A stretch of 64,000 bases of DNA from Crocodylus rhombifer (lineage: Eukaryota; Chordata; Crocodylia; Crocodylidae): assembly GCA_038503035.1 (NCBI GenBank), contig JAVSML010001088.1, positions 62,001 to 126,000 on the forward strand, read 5' to 3'. The notes below the pieces were generated by a model, which was given only the letters and a program-made list of their open reading frames with translations, was not told the origin of the DNA and ran no database searches. Both the position numbers and the translations under genes were made by a program. Within the stretch, counting starts at the first letter, position 1. Each line of letters begins with the position of its first letter. Positions 48,338 to 59,396 of the stretch are shown piece after piece.

Positions 48338-50660
48338 CATAGATTCATAGATATTAGGGTCAGAAGGGTCCTCAGCAGATCACTGAGTCCGACCCCTTGC
48401 CCCAGGCAGGAAAGAGCAATGGGGTCAGAGGTTTCCAGCCAGGTGCTTGTGCTTCTCTAGTCTCCCCTTAAAGACCCGCAAGGCAGGGGAGAGCACCACC
48501 TCCCTTGGAAGCCCATTCTAGATTCTGGCAACCCTTATCGTAAAGAAGTTCTTCCTGATGTCTAACCTGGATCTACTCTGTCAGTCTGAGGCTGTTATTT
48601 TTAGTTACTCCAAGGGGGTGCCCTGCTAAACAGAGCATCTCCTATCCCTTGCTGTCCCCCTCCGATGAATTTGTAGGTGGCCACAAGATCACCTTTCAGC
48701 CTTCTCTTGCGGAGGCTGAAGAGGTTCGAGTCCCCTCAATCTCCTCAGAGGGCCTTACCTGCAGGCCCCCAACCATACAAGTGAACCTCCTCTGGATTCT
48801 CTCAAGGTTATCCATATCCCTTTTGAAGTACGGTGCCAAAAACTGGATGCAGTACTCCAGCTGCAGCCTGACCAGTGCTACACAGAGGGGAAGTATCACT
48901 TCCCTGGACCTGTTTGTGATGCACCTGCTAATACATGATAAAGTGCAGTTAGCTTTACTGATCACTTCATCACATTGACGACCCATGTTCATCCTGGAGT
49001 CAACTATGACTCTGAGATCCCTTTCTGCTACAGTGCTGCTGAGAGGGTCATCTTCCAGCCTGTAAGTGTGTTGGTGATTCCTTCTCCCTACGTGCAGCAC
49101 TTTGCATTTGTCCTTGTTGAACTGCATCCTGTTCTGTTCTGCCCACTTCTTCAACCTGTTGAGATCCGCCTAGATTCATTCCCTGCCCACTAATGTGTTT
49201 ACCCCATAATTTGGTGTCATCCATGAATTTGGACAGAGTGCTGTCCATGCCCTCATCCAAGTCACAGATGAAGACATTGAACAGTACTGGCCTGAAAGCC
49301 TTGGGAAACTCCACTGCCCACATCTTTCCAGGCTGATGCCAACCCATCCACCATCACTCTCTGGGTTCATCCCATTAACCAATTTGCCACTCACCTGACT
49401 GTATAATCATCTGCGTCACAGCCACTCAGATTATTTATGAGTATAAGGTGAAATACTGTATCAAAGGCCTTCTTAAAATCCTGGTAGATGACATCTACTC
49501 CATCCCCTGTATCTAAGTATTTTGTGACCTGATCATAAAAAGAAACAAGGTTAGTCAGGCAGGATGTCCCTGCTATGAACTCATGCTGGTTGCCCTTCAG
49601 CATTATTTTTCCTGCTGAACTCCCACAAATGTGATCCTTAATAATTTTTTCAAAGGTTTTCCCAAGGATAGAGGTCAGGCTAACTGGCCTATACTTACCT
49701 GGATCCTTCTTGCTCCCCTTCTTGAAAATAGGGACCACATTGGCCATTTTCCAATCCTCTGGGACGTGACCTGAGCACCATGAGTGCTCAAACAGCCATG
49801 CCAGTGGTTCTACTGTGACACTGGCCAATTCCTTCAGCACGCTTGGATGAAGATCATCCAGGCCTGCTGACTCCAGCCCCTCCAAGTGTCTCTTCACTGT
49901 CAGTGCTAACAGTTGGTGGGCTGGTTTCCCTCCTGTACTCATCTATAATCCAACTGGGAGATTTGTCTGGATCCATATTCAGGAATATGAAAGCAAAAAC
50001 ACATTGAAGAGCTCAGCTTTGTCCCTCCTATCTATCACCAATTGCCCTAGCCTGCCCTGTAGGGGTCCTATGTTACCCTGTGCCTTCTTTTTGCTCCCTA
50101 TATACCTGCAGAAGGTCTTTTTGTTGTCTTTAATTTTTGTTGCCAGCCTAAGTTCCATTGCAGCTTTGGCCTTTTTAACTGACTCCCTGCAAGTGCGAGC
50201 CAGGGAGATATACTCTTCTTTAGTAGTTAACCCTGCTTCCACAGTCTCTTTTTTTGCCCCTAGGTTTTCCTGGACTTCCCTATTCAGCCAAGAGGGTTTC
50301 TTGGGCCCTTTGCCCCCTTTCATGCACAATAGGATTGTCTCCTTCTGCACCTGAAGGATCACTCCCTTTAGAAACGCCCACACTTCCTGGACTTCCATCT
50401 CACCAATGCCCCTGATCATCAGTGCCTCACTAACTAATTTCCTGAGCATTTTGAAGTTGGCCTTTCTGAAGTCTAACACTTTTTCCCTGCTGGTTATCTT
50501 TCCCACCCTTTGTGAGATGTTAAATTGAATCAGTTGATGGTCATTATCCCCTAGGTTACCTTGTATCTACAGATCCCCTACCAGGTCATCCCCTGTAGCC
50601 AACACCAAGTCCAGTAAGGTGCTTCCTCTAGTGGGACTGTATGCCTCCCAAGGAAAAGTA
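48338..50660 (-). mobile_element. CR1 LINE, younger copy, minus strand
   Basis: The left end shows the CR1 tail complement: 'tcatagattcatagat' followed by 'tagggtcagaagggtcct'. Coding blocks on the minus strand start within the last part of the endonuclease ('LLDLVLATGDDLVGDL', 50567-50755) and go on through linker and RT. The linker and first RT blocks (49979-50506, 49391-49942) share a frame, with only stops between them. The copy is therefore better preserved than the one at 8.2 kb. It is truncated near 50660. Confidence 0.9.
48696..50506 (-). pseudogene. CR1 linker and reverse transcriptase remnant
   Basis: Landmarks: 'KKPSWLNREVQENLGAKKE' (linker), 'DLHPSVLKELASVTVEPL', 'NVVPIFKKGSKKDPGKYRPV' (fingers), 'DVIYQDFKKAFDTV' (motif A), the catalytic box FMDD in place of FADD (49048-49347), and 'RLQLEYCIQFLAPYFKRDMD' (48696-49154). 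Two frame changes and stops inactivate it. Confidence 0.88.
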
Positions 50661-51480
50661 TAAGATAAGAAAATCTCTTGTTGTGGAGGTTTCTTCATCC
50701 ATTTTTCTCTTGCAACACTGCTGACCCCAAGTCTCACCCACAAGTCCTGTGCCATTCATGAGTGTGAGTCCATCAGAGCTTCCCTTGGCAGACTGTATAC
50801 AGCAGAAGACCTAGTCCTACTCCTGGAAAACACACGGTTTTGTCCCTATGGGTCCATGGGAGGAAGAACATCCCTACAGATGTGGTTGAGTACTTGCTGA
50901 TACACAGATGAAGAAAGTTTGATGGGGATGTGGATTTGACAAAATCTGTACCCACACATACTGTGTATAATAAGGGTGAGCAATTTTTTGGGTCTGAAGG
51001 CCACATTGGAAGTTTTGATGAGCTTTCATGGGGTGAGTCAGTGCATTCCCTTTCCTTCCCAATGCAACAACTCACCAATACTCTCGGTGTGGCTTTGGGT
51101 GGGCAGGGAGTAGTGTCCATGAATGGTATAGGTGGGTGAGGCTGGGATCATGGGGTGGCTTACAGGCTGGTAACAGCAAAGGGCCGGGCCTGGCTTGAGC
51201 CATGATCCACTTATTGCACTCACTGCCCTGTGAGGGTGGCGGGGCGAGGGGTGTGTGTTTGTGGATGTGTGTCAGGTGTGGTGGGGGAGCCTGTGCATAT
51301 GTGGGGAGGAGGAGAGGCTGCCCAGGTACTAGGTCTCAGGAGTCAGTCAGAGGCAAGGGGAAGGAGGTAGAGGTAGGGGGTGGGTCTAGCAGAGCTCACC
51401 CAGGCAATAGCTGTCCCATAGCACTTCACATAGGGCACACCAGTCTTGTACACAATCTTGCTAAGCACCACCCAATGCCT
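50661..51480. other. Non-coding DNA with a possible hAT fragment
   Basis: 'gggtgagcaattttttgggt' and 'gaaggccacattgg' (from about 50974) resemble the start of a hAT MITE; no right end was found. The G-rich stretch 51235-51390 is low complexity. Confidence 0.3.
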
Positions 51481-51499
51481 CCAGCATTCAACAAACCCC

Positions 51500-52435
51500 C
51501 TTCAGCAACTACCATCTAGCTTATGCTCAGGTTGCCCTGAGGCCTGAGCACCTAGAGCCAGCCTAATGGCATTTTAACAACAGCCTGCTGGAGGTTGTGA
51601 GCTTTTTTATCATCCTGGCAGCAGATCTGGCCTGGCAGGTGCTGTGGCAAACTGGCAGACCTTTCCTTCAGCACAGAGATAGTGGAATATGGGAGAGGTA
51701 TGTTTGAGGCTTTTTTACCTCAGCTATACAGAGGGGTACATCAAGCAGAGGGAGGTGGCCAGAGAGCAGCTCAGAAGGGAGGTGTTGGAGTTGGAGAGGT
51801 GCCTTGCAACCAAGACAACCTGTTCTTCTGAACAGCGTGTTGTTAGAAGCAGGGAAAATTCAGAGCTCTGGATGACTGCCATGCCTGTAGCACATTCTTC
51901 TGATTACCATGATTCCCACTTCTTCTATGACCTAGAAAAGAGAAGGAGTGTCAAAAAGTACATCACCTGCCTCATGGAAGAGGATGGCACACCCCTTTCA
52001 GAGAGCTGTGAGTAGGGGTGAGGGCCTTTTACATAGGACTCTTGTTTCCATATCTGATCAATGCCAATGCCTGCCAGGTCCTGTGAGAGGGACTACCACA
52101 AGCCAGTGCTGGTGACTGATGGTGGGCAATGGGTAGTAGGTGAGTTGTCTCCCATTGATGCTCCAAAGCATCCAGTAGAGCATGTGTGTGCTGCTCTATC
52201 TGGACGTCTACCTGTCCCCCAGCAACCACTCTTCATTGGAGAACAGGACCTACTCAGAGTAAGCTTCAGGACTGGCCAAGGTTTGAGAACACCTTGCGCT
52301 TTATGCACTTCCTCTATGCGGACCCACTAAGTCCTGAGACTTCCTGTTACATCTCCTTTTGGCTCAGAAGATTTGGCGCTGATTTGGAGAGGCTCGGTGA
52401 TTCGGCCATAGACCATAATGGGGAATCACTGAAAT
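51500..52435 (+). mobile_element. Tx1-like LINE fragment with internal deletion
   Basis: Translation in pieces gives 'WHFNNSLLEVV' (near 51565), 'EQLRREVLELERCLA' and 'FFYDLEKRRSVKKYITCLME' plus 'EDGTPL' (51689-52015), then 'CQVL' and 'EGLPQASAGD' (52070-52120). These follow the endonuclease-to-RT linker of Tx1/L1-group LINEs. Right after it, 'YLDVYLSPSNHSSLEN' (near 52200) resembles a region beyond the RT palm, so the palm appears deleted. The clade call rests on remembered family patterns. Confidence 0.65.
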
Positions 52436-52590
52436 ACCTATAACTGTGTCATTTTTTGTATAATTTAGATGGAAACAGCAGGGATGGTAGCCCCTTCTGA
52501 GAGAATGAAGTCTGCCATGTTTCAAGGAGATAGGTGAAGGGGATTCTGGGAAACTGTACCTCAAACTGCTGAAAGAAAAACTTGTGTCAT
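52436..52590. other. Short non-coding spacer
   Basis: Separates the Tx1-like fragment from the next CR1 copy; nothing recognised. Confidence 0.4.
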
Positions 52591-52594
52591 GTTT

Positions 52595-53240
52595 CAGAGT
52601 TTCGGAGTTGGTTGGTCGGAAGGGACCTGAGCAGATCTTCAAGTCTGACCCCCTGCCATGGCAGGAAAGAGTACTGGGGTCAAATGACCCCCACCAGGTG
52701 TTCATCCAGCCTCCTTTTAAAAACCCCCAGGGTAGGAGCCAGCATCACTTCTCTTGGAAGTTGGTTCCAGATCCTAGCCGCCCTGACAGTGAAGTAGCAC
52801 CTCCTGATATCTAGCCTGAATCTACCCTCTGCCAGTTTGTGACCGTTATTTCTTGTCACTCCTGGGAGTGCTCAGGAGAACAGGGACTCTCCCAATGCCT
52901 GCTGGTCCCCTCTGACTAGTTTGTAAATTGCCACTAGATCCTCCCTCAGCCTTCCCTTGTGGAAGCTGAACAGATTCAGGTCCCTTAGCCTCTCCTCGTA
53001 GGGCCTGCCCTGCTGACCCTTGATCATGTGGGTGGCCATCCTCTGGACCCTTTTCATGCTGTCCACATCCCTCTTGAAGTGCGGCACCCAGAACTGCATG
53101 CAGTACTCCAACTGTGGCCTAACCAGTGTCACATAGAGGGGGAGGATCACCTCTTTGGACCTGCTTGAGATGCATCTGTGGATGCATGACAAGGTAAGGT
53201 TGTCCTTCCTGACTGCATCCCCACACTGTCGGCCCAAATT
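52595..53240 (-). mobile_element. CR1 LINE, short 3' copy, minus strand
   Basis: The CR1 3' UTR complement ('ggtcggaagggacctgagca') lies at the left. An uninterrupted minus-strand frame of 121 codons (52872-53237) covers the RT C terminus ('LVRPQLEYCMQFWVPHFKRD', 'PYEERLRDLNLFSFHKGRLR'). No stop or shift breaks this frame, so the copy is among the best preserved. Strong 5' truncation at about 53240 is typical of CR1. Confidence 0.9.
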
Positions 53241-53249
53241 GAATTGGTG

Positions 53250-53981
53250 ACTGAAGCTTCACACATCCCAACATTTAGTACTTGGTTACACAAGTACAGG
53301 CAGCCCCCACTTAACATGGTTTCAATTAGCGCTATTTCACTATAGCTCTCATTTAAAATTGATACCTGGTGTCACTGAGCACTCAGCCAGTTATTCTATA
53401 GTGCTCAGTGGAATCAGTGAGTTTTGGTGGGAAGGCGAGGTGAAGCAGTGGTGGCAAATCAGTGAGTTTTGGTGGGGCCTTTGCTGGTGCCCAGGGCCAG
53501 GACCAGGGGGGCCTGCACCCAGGGTGGGGCAGCAGGAATGTGGGGTCTGGGGCCAGGGCCAGCAGGGGCCCATGCCCAGAGCAGGGCAGCAGAAGTGCCG
53601 GTGCCCAGGCTGGCACGTGGGGCCAGCAGGTGGGTGGGGATAGGCGGCAGCGGTGAGAAGCAGTGAGTGGCGGGGATGGGCATCAGCACAGGGCCTGCAT
53701 TGGTGCCCAGGGCCAGTTGGGGACCAGGGCAGGGCAGCAGGAGTGCAGGCCCGGGCTGGCATGTGGGGAGAGGTGGCAGTGGCAAGAAGTGGCAGCAAGA
53801 GGCAGCAGAAACCAATTACCTATATTTACATTCATTCCTATGAGAAATGGATTTCACTTAGCACGGTTTTGCTTAGCACTCAGTTATTCTGGAACCAATT
53901 AAGAATGCTAAGCGTGGGTTGCCTGTACTAAATGACTGTGCAGTAATAACTGTGCAGTCCTCTTCTTGTGTAGATGTGGCC
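53250..53981. mobile_element. MITE split by a Tigger-like insertion
   Basis: The right side 'actgtgcagtaataactgtg' and 'gtgtagatgtggcc' and the left side 'tttagtacttggttacac' belong to the MITE family seen at 7.8 and 12.7 kb. The insertion 53297-53925 separates 'acaagta' from 'ctaaatgac'. The left boundary is uncertain because it adjoins the truncated CR1. Confidence 0.6.
53297..53925. mobile_element. Tigger/pogo-like non-autonomous element
   Basis: It starts CAGGCAGCCCCCACTTAAC and ends with an inverted relative (complement CAGGCAACCCACGCTTAGC). It is flanked by TA on both sides (53295-53296 and 53926-53927), the Tc1/mariner target duplication. The end motif 'CAGGCAG-CC--ACTTA' is characteristic of Tigger-type elements. 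Its GC-rich interior holds two related blocks with 'ggtgcccagggccag' (about 53485 and 53705). The frames of up to 135 codons inside are not genes. Confidence 0.85.
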
Positions 53982-54035
53982 TTTGTGTAAAAAATAGGCC
54001 TGTCTGACAGTAGCAGGAGCAGATACTTTAGAGCA

Positions 54036-54152
54036 GTGGTCTCTAACCTTTTTATGGTGAATATCATTTTCTGTAAGTAAAGGGAACCCCAGGATCTACC
54101 ACCTCTGCCCCATACCCTGGCCCCCATCTTACCCCCCAGCCAGAAGGCAAAA
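54036..54152 (+). mobile_element. hAT-like start, cut by the assembly gap
   Basis: 'cagtggtctctaaccttttt' is a typical hAT end, followed by 'ggaaccccaggatctacc'. The right part is lost in the gap. Confidence 0.5.
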
Positions 54153-54162
54153 NNNNNNNNNN
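54153..54162. other. Assembly gap, 10 N
   Basis: Ten undetermined bases, probably a placeholder of arbitrary length. Confidence 1.
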
Positions 54163-55160
54163 ATTACAGTACAGAACTAACTTGTATAACAATGTTTGAG
54201 ACCCTTATTCTCTCCAGCATGATTTAAATCTTGAAATTCAGTGCATACAATCATTTTATCTCACCCAAGGGTTGCTACTGTTGCTGGGATACACAGCACA
54301 GGCACTGATAAAGAAAGTTGGTCTAATTGATCCATCATCCAGTGTTTATCCTTGGTTCCGGCTTCATGTGTATATTATATTCTAAAGATAATTGTGAAAG
54401 ATTGTTAACCCATTTTCTTCACAGCTAAGCTACTGGTGCCTGTGCTCACTGTTGCAATTAAGACATTTATCCTACCACACGCTAAATGCAACTTTTGCAA
54501 CTTTAAAGGTATATAATTAAAAACAGGTCTTGATTTAAAATAATAATAATAATACTTCCCAAAATTACATAACAGGTACAACATCACTCTAATGCTAAGC
54601 CAAAAATTGCCATTTGGAAACCCCACTCAACTCCCACCTGACACCCAAAGGTGCCTACACTCACTAATAGACTCCTTGTTTGACTTTACATTTTCCTGAG
54701 CTCCTGGAATTGTACCTCTGCATGTACCCAGACCTATCTCAGTATTCATAATGTCGAACCACTGAAACTAAATATTCCTCTGCCTAATATCAAAAAGAGC
54801 ATTTAAGTATCTATATATTACAGAACTTGATCAGCCTTTAGACTTCTGTGTGCAAAACATATTTTTATTATCTAACTGGAAGCACTGGACATTAAGTTGC
54901 CTGCCTGCTGGGTAGTAGTTACCTGTGGCACATGAAGTTTTATTTCTGCAGAAGCCCTTGCCTGAACAGCTATGCACTTAGGCTATATAAAAAATGGTCC
55001 CTAGTAATACAACTGGAAGTTAACAGAGTTTAGGTTCCCAAGCTACAAAAAAAGTGACACAAATAGGCCCTGGATCAACAGCCACACAACTCATTAGACA
55101 CCTGAAATATTTTTGATTGCAGTTTCCTAGGCATCTATACTAGGAGTGTTGGGCATAGTC
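54163..55160. other. AT-rich non-coding DNA
   Basis: An (AAT)n run lies at about 54538-54553. No gene or element recognised. Confidence 0.5.
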
Positions 55161-55167
55161 ACAGGAG

Positions 55168-55526
55168 GCACATCTCCATGAGCGGGAATGTGCGTTTCCC
55201 CATGGACAAGAAGCATAGGCATACCTTGTGCTATTGCTACCTGTCCCTGGGAAGTACCCATGCCATGCATGCTCTGGTGTGTAGTATGTTACCCTGGGTG
55301 GGGTAGAGGAGGCTGGCATTAGTAACTATGCTGGCCCCAGCAGCCTTCCCTGGGGCCTTCTGGGAGCTGCAGTGGGGAACCTGGTTGGCAGCTGGAATGT
55401 GGCTCTGGCTGGGCAGGCCCCAGTTTTGGAAGGCATGGACTTCCACCATGTGCTCCACCCTGTATTTTTTAGGCATGGGTTTTTTGACCCTGGGATGTCC
55501 TGGGGTCAAACTCCTCTCTCTGCCCT
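55168..55526 (+). repeat. Dispersed repeat copy, inverted partner at 36.8 kb
   Basis: It aligns by eye with the reverse complement of 36781-37170 from 'cacatctccatgagcgggaa' to 'gaccctgggatgtcctgggg'. The 108-codon frame here is unlike any family I know, and its partner does not keep the frame. Confidence 0.75.
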
Positions 55527-55718
55527 GTTGCAAAGTAGCAGCATGGGGAATGTCTTGTGTGTGGCATGTGTGGTTTGTGGCACCTCAGACAGATACCTGC
55601 ATTCACCTCGATGCACCCAAGGTGTGCCTAAACTTTTGTCTAAACTCTTTTTAACTTGTCTCCAGAGAAGACTCCATCAGTAGATGATAATAATGCTTCT
55701 CTTCTATTAACAAATTGA

Positions 55719-55990
55719 GGGCGCATCTACACAAGACGTATACTGCAGAGCTGACTAACGAGCTCTGCAGTAAACATCTTAGCATCCTCACATACAGGAA
55801 ACTAATAAACTCCACAGCAGGGCAGGACTTATAAATACAAGTCCTGCCCTGCTGAAGATTTTTTTCATGTGCAGTTTTTTCATGTAGCTGCTGACCCAGC
55901 TGGTTGGGGCATGAGGGTGCTTCAGTACAGGGGCTGCCTGCTGGCTAGCTCTGTATTGAAGCACCCTCATGCCCCAATTAGCCCATCCAC
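55719..55990. mobile_element. MITE with two strong internal hairpins
   Basis: The left end 'gggcgcatctacacaagac' matches the local MITE family. Inside, 55815-55830 and 55839-55854 are perfect 16-bp inverted arms (8-base loop). Arms 55904-55930 and 55951-55977 match at 26 of 27 with a 20-base loop. A third pair, 'gcagagct' and 'agctctgc', lies near 55745-55770. The right terminus is not clear. Confidence 0.6.
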
Positions 55991-56019
55991 AGCACATTAA
56001 GTCCTGCTGGAGGAGCCCT

Positions 56020-57140
56020 GGGCCAGGAGGAGCAAAGACTTCTTCAGGTAGATTGGTTGAGAGAAAGACTGGAGTGTGGCACTCCCTGACTGGACAAGGC
56101 TAAGGTGATGTCATGCAGAGGGATATAAGGTCAGGTAGGTTGCTTTGGGGAGGAGAGAGAAGGTGCTAGGGGCTGCTGAAGTGGGAAGTCCCCTCCAAGG
56201 GGGGAAGAAATCTGCAGCTAGAGAAAGGGGAAACTTAGGGAGAGAGAAAGAGAATTATCCTGGTGTCTGGGAACTCCTTTCTCCTTTTCTCCCTGCTTTT
56301 CTGAAGTTTTAAGGGATGAATACTGGGGAGGAGGGTGCTGATTCCTTGGGTTGGCTGGCCAGGAATTAGGCTTGGCAGTTTTTAAACAGAGTTGAAACCT
56401 TGGAGTTTATAATCCTGCCAATGTTGGGCTAGGGTTGAAGTTTGTAACCTTCTGCTCCCACTGGAGCTGTGGCCCAGACTACCTGCAGACCATGCCTAGA
56501 GGGTAGGCCTGGCTTTCCCCTTTTGTTTCTTTTGATGGTCCTTTGCTCCCTCCAAACTGTATGATTGGGCCAGCTGCAGCCAGTAATCAACTTGGCTCCC
56601 TTTTGAGTTTGTCCTGCAGTTTCTGTCCCAGCCCAGAAGTTTTGGGGTGTGAGCCAAGATGACTGGAGCCATGTCACCCCCTTCCCCCACCCCAACACAA
56701 GCACAGCCATGTCACCTGCCTCCTTCCCCCCCTCCCCACACACACACACAGCCTCTTGATGGGAGCAAAGATTGGAGCAGCTTCCCAAGGTGTGGTGACC
56801 TCCAGTTGTAAGACAGCTCTGGTGTGGACCCTGGAACTAACCCTGGGGGAGCTCCAAGTCCCAGACTAGGCTGGGCTGGGGTGAAATGTTTTTAAAGAGG
56901 TTCAGCCCATGAACTGTAGTTATATAGTGTGTTTATACTGTGTTTAAAGTTTTGGTTTTTGATATGTTTTAATTGTGTTTTGATAACAAACTTGTATTTG
57001 TGGGTTTATATTGCTTGTAAGAATGGGGCTCTGTCTGTGTAGAATACCCAAGTCAAATTTAGTGTTCCCATATTATTGGGTGGAGGCTTGAGCCAGTGGT
57101 ATTATTCATTGGGTATCCTGGAATGTGAATCCAGCCTTTC
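56020..57140 (+). repeat. Possible LTR or unclassified repeat
   Basis: A TATA-like 'gatataagg' (near 56122) follows a promoter-like stretch, and the 3' half is T-rich, ending near 'ttcattgggtatcctggaat'. This suggests an LTR. I found no TG...CA pair and no target duplication. The (CA)n run at 56736-56752 lies within. Confidence 0.3.
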
Positions 57141-57149
57141 TTGCTGCCA

Positions 57150-58340
57150 ACCTTCTTGCAGTAGAGGGATTACATATTAATAAGAGCATATGGTCTATCC
57201 ATGGGAATGTTACTGACTTCCAGGGGAATTCTGTGAATTGTGTTTTCAGAATCAAACCATAATGCTATTACTGCTTCCCACTGAAAAAAACTGTACTGGT
57301 GTTAATAAGGATTTTGTATGGGAAAAGGATTACAAGACTGAAATATACAGAGATTCCTTTCCCCGGTGGAATTCGGTTAAGAATATTTTGCCTTAATTGC
57401 ACATATGTTTCAGCTTTTAGTTAATTCAGAAGTTAAAGGACAATCCCAGGAATGTTTAAATAATGTTAAGAAGACAGATACTTTTGCCAATATTGAGGTT
57501 CTTCTACTTCTATAAGACATTTTTTCTGTGTCCTATTTCAAATGATGCTGTCAGATTTATTCAAAATACTATACTGCATTTCTCCTTGCATTGCTACTTC
57601 ATTCCATGCTTCTCATTTTCATTTTGTTTATCTATTTTGTCTTTGTTTTTATTACTAAGGGAACTGAGATTTACATGTCACTTCCTATTTATAAAAAAGT
57701 AAAATAAAGTACTGGCTAAATGATTTCATGCAGCTATCAGATATCAGGTCAAGCGTTCATTTACAACTGAAAGTTCTTGGATATATGATGTGCTTGGTTT
57801 TGTTGACATGGAAAGAAATCAGTTAAAGAGAACTGAACAGAGAACAGTGTACCTCAGTGAGTATATGTGCTACTAAAGAAGGAAGCAGAGTTCTGAATTC
57901 ACCATACAAGACTTCCAGTATTGGAAAGAGATTCTACCATATTACAAAGTTACTTTTGAGAAGTACGATTTTGAAGTAAAGTTTTTATAACCCACATATT
58001 TTAACCCAAATATGTAATTCTTCTAATAATGAGAAATATAAGGATAAATAGTCAGCTGGTAACCTGTTATAGATGTACTGAAATAAAGGAACATCAGTTG
58101 AGGATGTCCTGTGGTTTCAATATTAAGCAGTAATGTGGGATCTCTAAATCAGTTTACAGTTATATAGTATGATATAATCTATCTGGTTGTTACTCTGCTG
58201 AACTCCAAATAATTCTCTCTCACCTCATTTCTCAAAGACTTAAATCCAAGGTTAAAATTTTCAACCTTGAATGCTTGCAGTGAAGAACCTATATCCATGT
58301 TTAGACCCATAAAGTGAGATTTCTAAATATAAGTAGCCTG
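57150..58340. other. AT-rich non-coding DNA
   Basis: No gene or element recognised. Confidence 0.5.
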
Positions 58341-58349
58341 TTCTGCATA

Positions 58350-59396
58350 TGCAGCGCTCCATTGAAGTCACTAATTTCCTTGTGCTTTATTTTTACTGAG
58401 ATGGATGGTAATGTGTGCATGTGTGTGTGTGATTGTCTTCCATGATTCTGTTATCTGTGGAACTGAAGATGGCTGATGAGGCCAATCCAGGATTAGCAGA
58501 CTCTGTTGCAATTTGGGCCCATGTTTCCATGTGGGGTGGGTGTTTTGGGTTCTTGGTTTGATCTGTGAGATGCTTTTTCTGCTGCTCCTCTTTCTCTGTT
58601 TCCTGTTGTTGTTGTAAGGTTTCAAAGTAATGATATCCCTGAAGTAGACTCTTTCTTCATTTGGGGTGGTCCTGGGTGATAGTCTCCCACAAGTTGATAT
58701 TGATGTTCAAGCTGGCCTTGAGGATATCCTTGAAGAGCTTTCTCTGGCCTCCTCTTGAATGTATGTTTTGACTGAGCTGGGCGAATAAAACTTGCTTCAG
58801 GAGTCTGGAGTTAGACATCTGGGTGATATGGCCAGCTCAGTGAAGTTGGTGTCAGATGATCATCACCTCAATGCTTGTGCTGTTTGCTTGCAAAAAGACA
58901 CTAATGTTGGTGTGTCTGTCTGCTGACTAGATTTGATGATGGTACTTCTCCAACGACTTGAGGTGTCTCCTGTACATTGTCTCAGTAAGGTGGGGATTGG
59001 AACTGCTTGATAAACAATGAGCTTGGTTCTGGGTCAGATGCTGTGATCTTCAAACATCCATTTCCTCAGGCTTCCGAAGGCTGCACTTGCACATCTGAGG
59101 TGATGTTGGATTTCTTTGTCGATGTCAGCCTTCTGTGAGAGATTACTTCTGAGGTATGGGAAATAATGCTTTCCAGAGCTGGGGGCTGCTCATTAAGAGC
59201 TTATTGATGGAGGACTTTAGTCTTCTGAATGTTAAGCATTAATCCCATTTTCTTGTATGCCTTGGTAAAGACATTGACAATTGCCTGAAGGTCTGCTTTT
59301 GAGTAAGCGCACAGTATAGCATCATCAGCATGCTGGAGCTCAATGATTGAGATCGGGGTGGTTTTGGTTTTGGCTTGGAGTTGGCTCAGATTAATT
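58350..59396 (-). mobile_element. LINE 3' segment, same family as 30-35 kb
   Basis: On the minus strand: 'INLSQLQAKTKTTPISIIEL' then the catalytic box HADD followed by 'AILC' (near 59330), 'YLRSNLSQKADIDKEIQHHL' (near 59130) and a lysine/glutamine-rich tail. It shares the landmark order of the 30-35 kb LINE ('LQ-KTK', 'LGSHLSKNANINKEIH'). It is the 3' part of a copy whose 5' part lies inverted at 59397-59790. Confidence 0.8.
58457..58510 (-). pseudogene. Decayed C2H2-type finger in the LINE tail
   Basis: Minus-strand translation reads 'CNRVC', a stop, then 'SWIGLISHLQFH', giving C-x12-H-x3-H. The first cysteine pair is disturbed by an indel. It matches the finger in the other copy ('SSWIGYFSHQQTH') in spacing and residues. 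Confidence 0.6.

Noticed and set aside
51689..52015. Open frame of 108 codons as a small host protein
   Set aside because: 'EKRRSVKKYITCL' and 'EDGTPL' are Tx1-like LINE linker residues, and LINE-like text continues out of frame on both sides.
53391..53815. Overlapping GC-rich frames of 118-135 codons
   Set aside because: They lie wholly within a Tigger-like non-autonomous element with internal duplication and exist on both strands.
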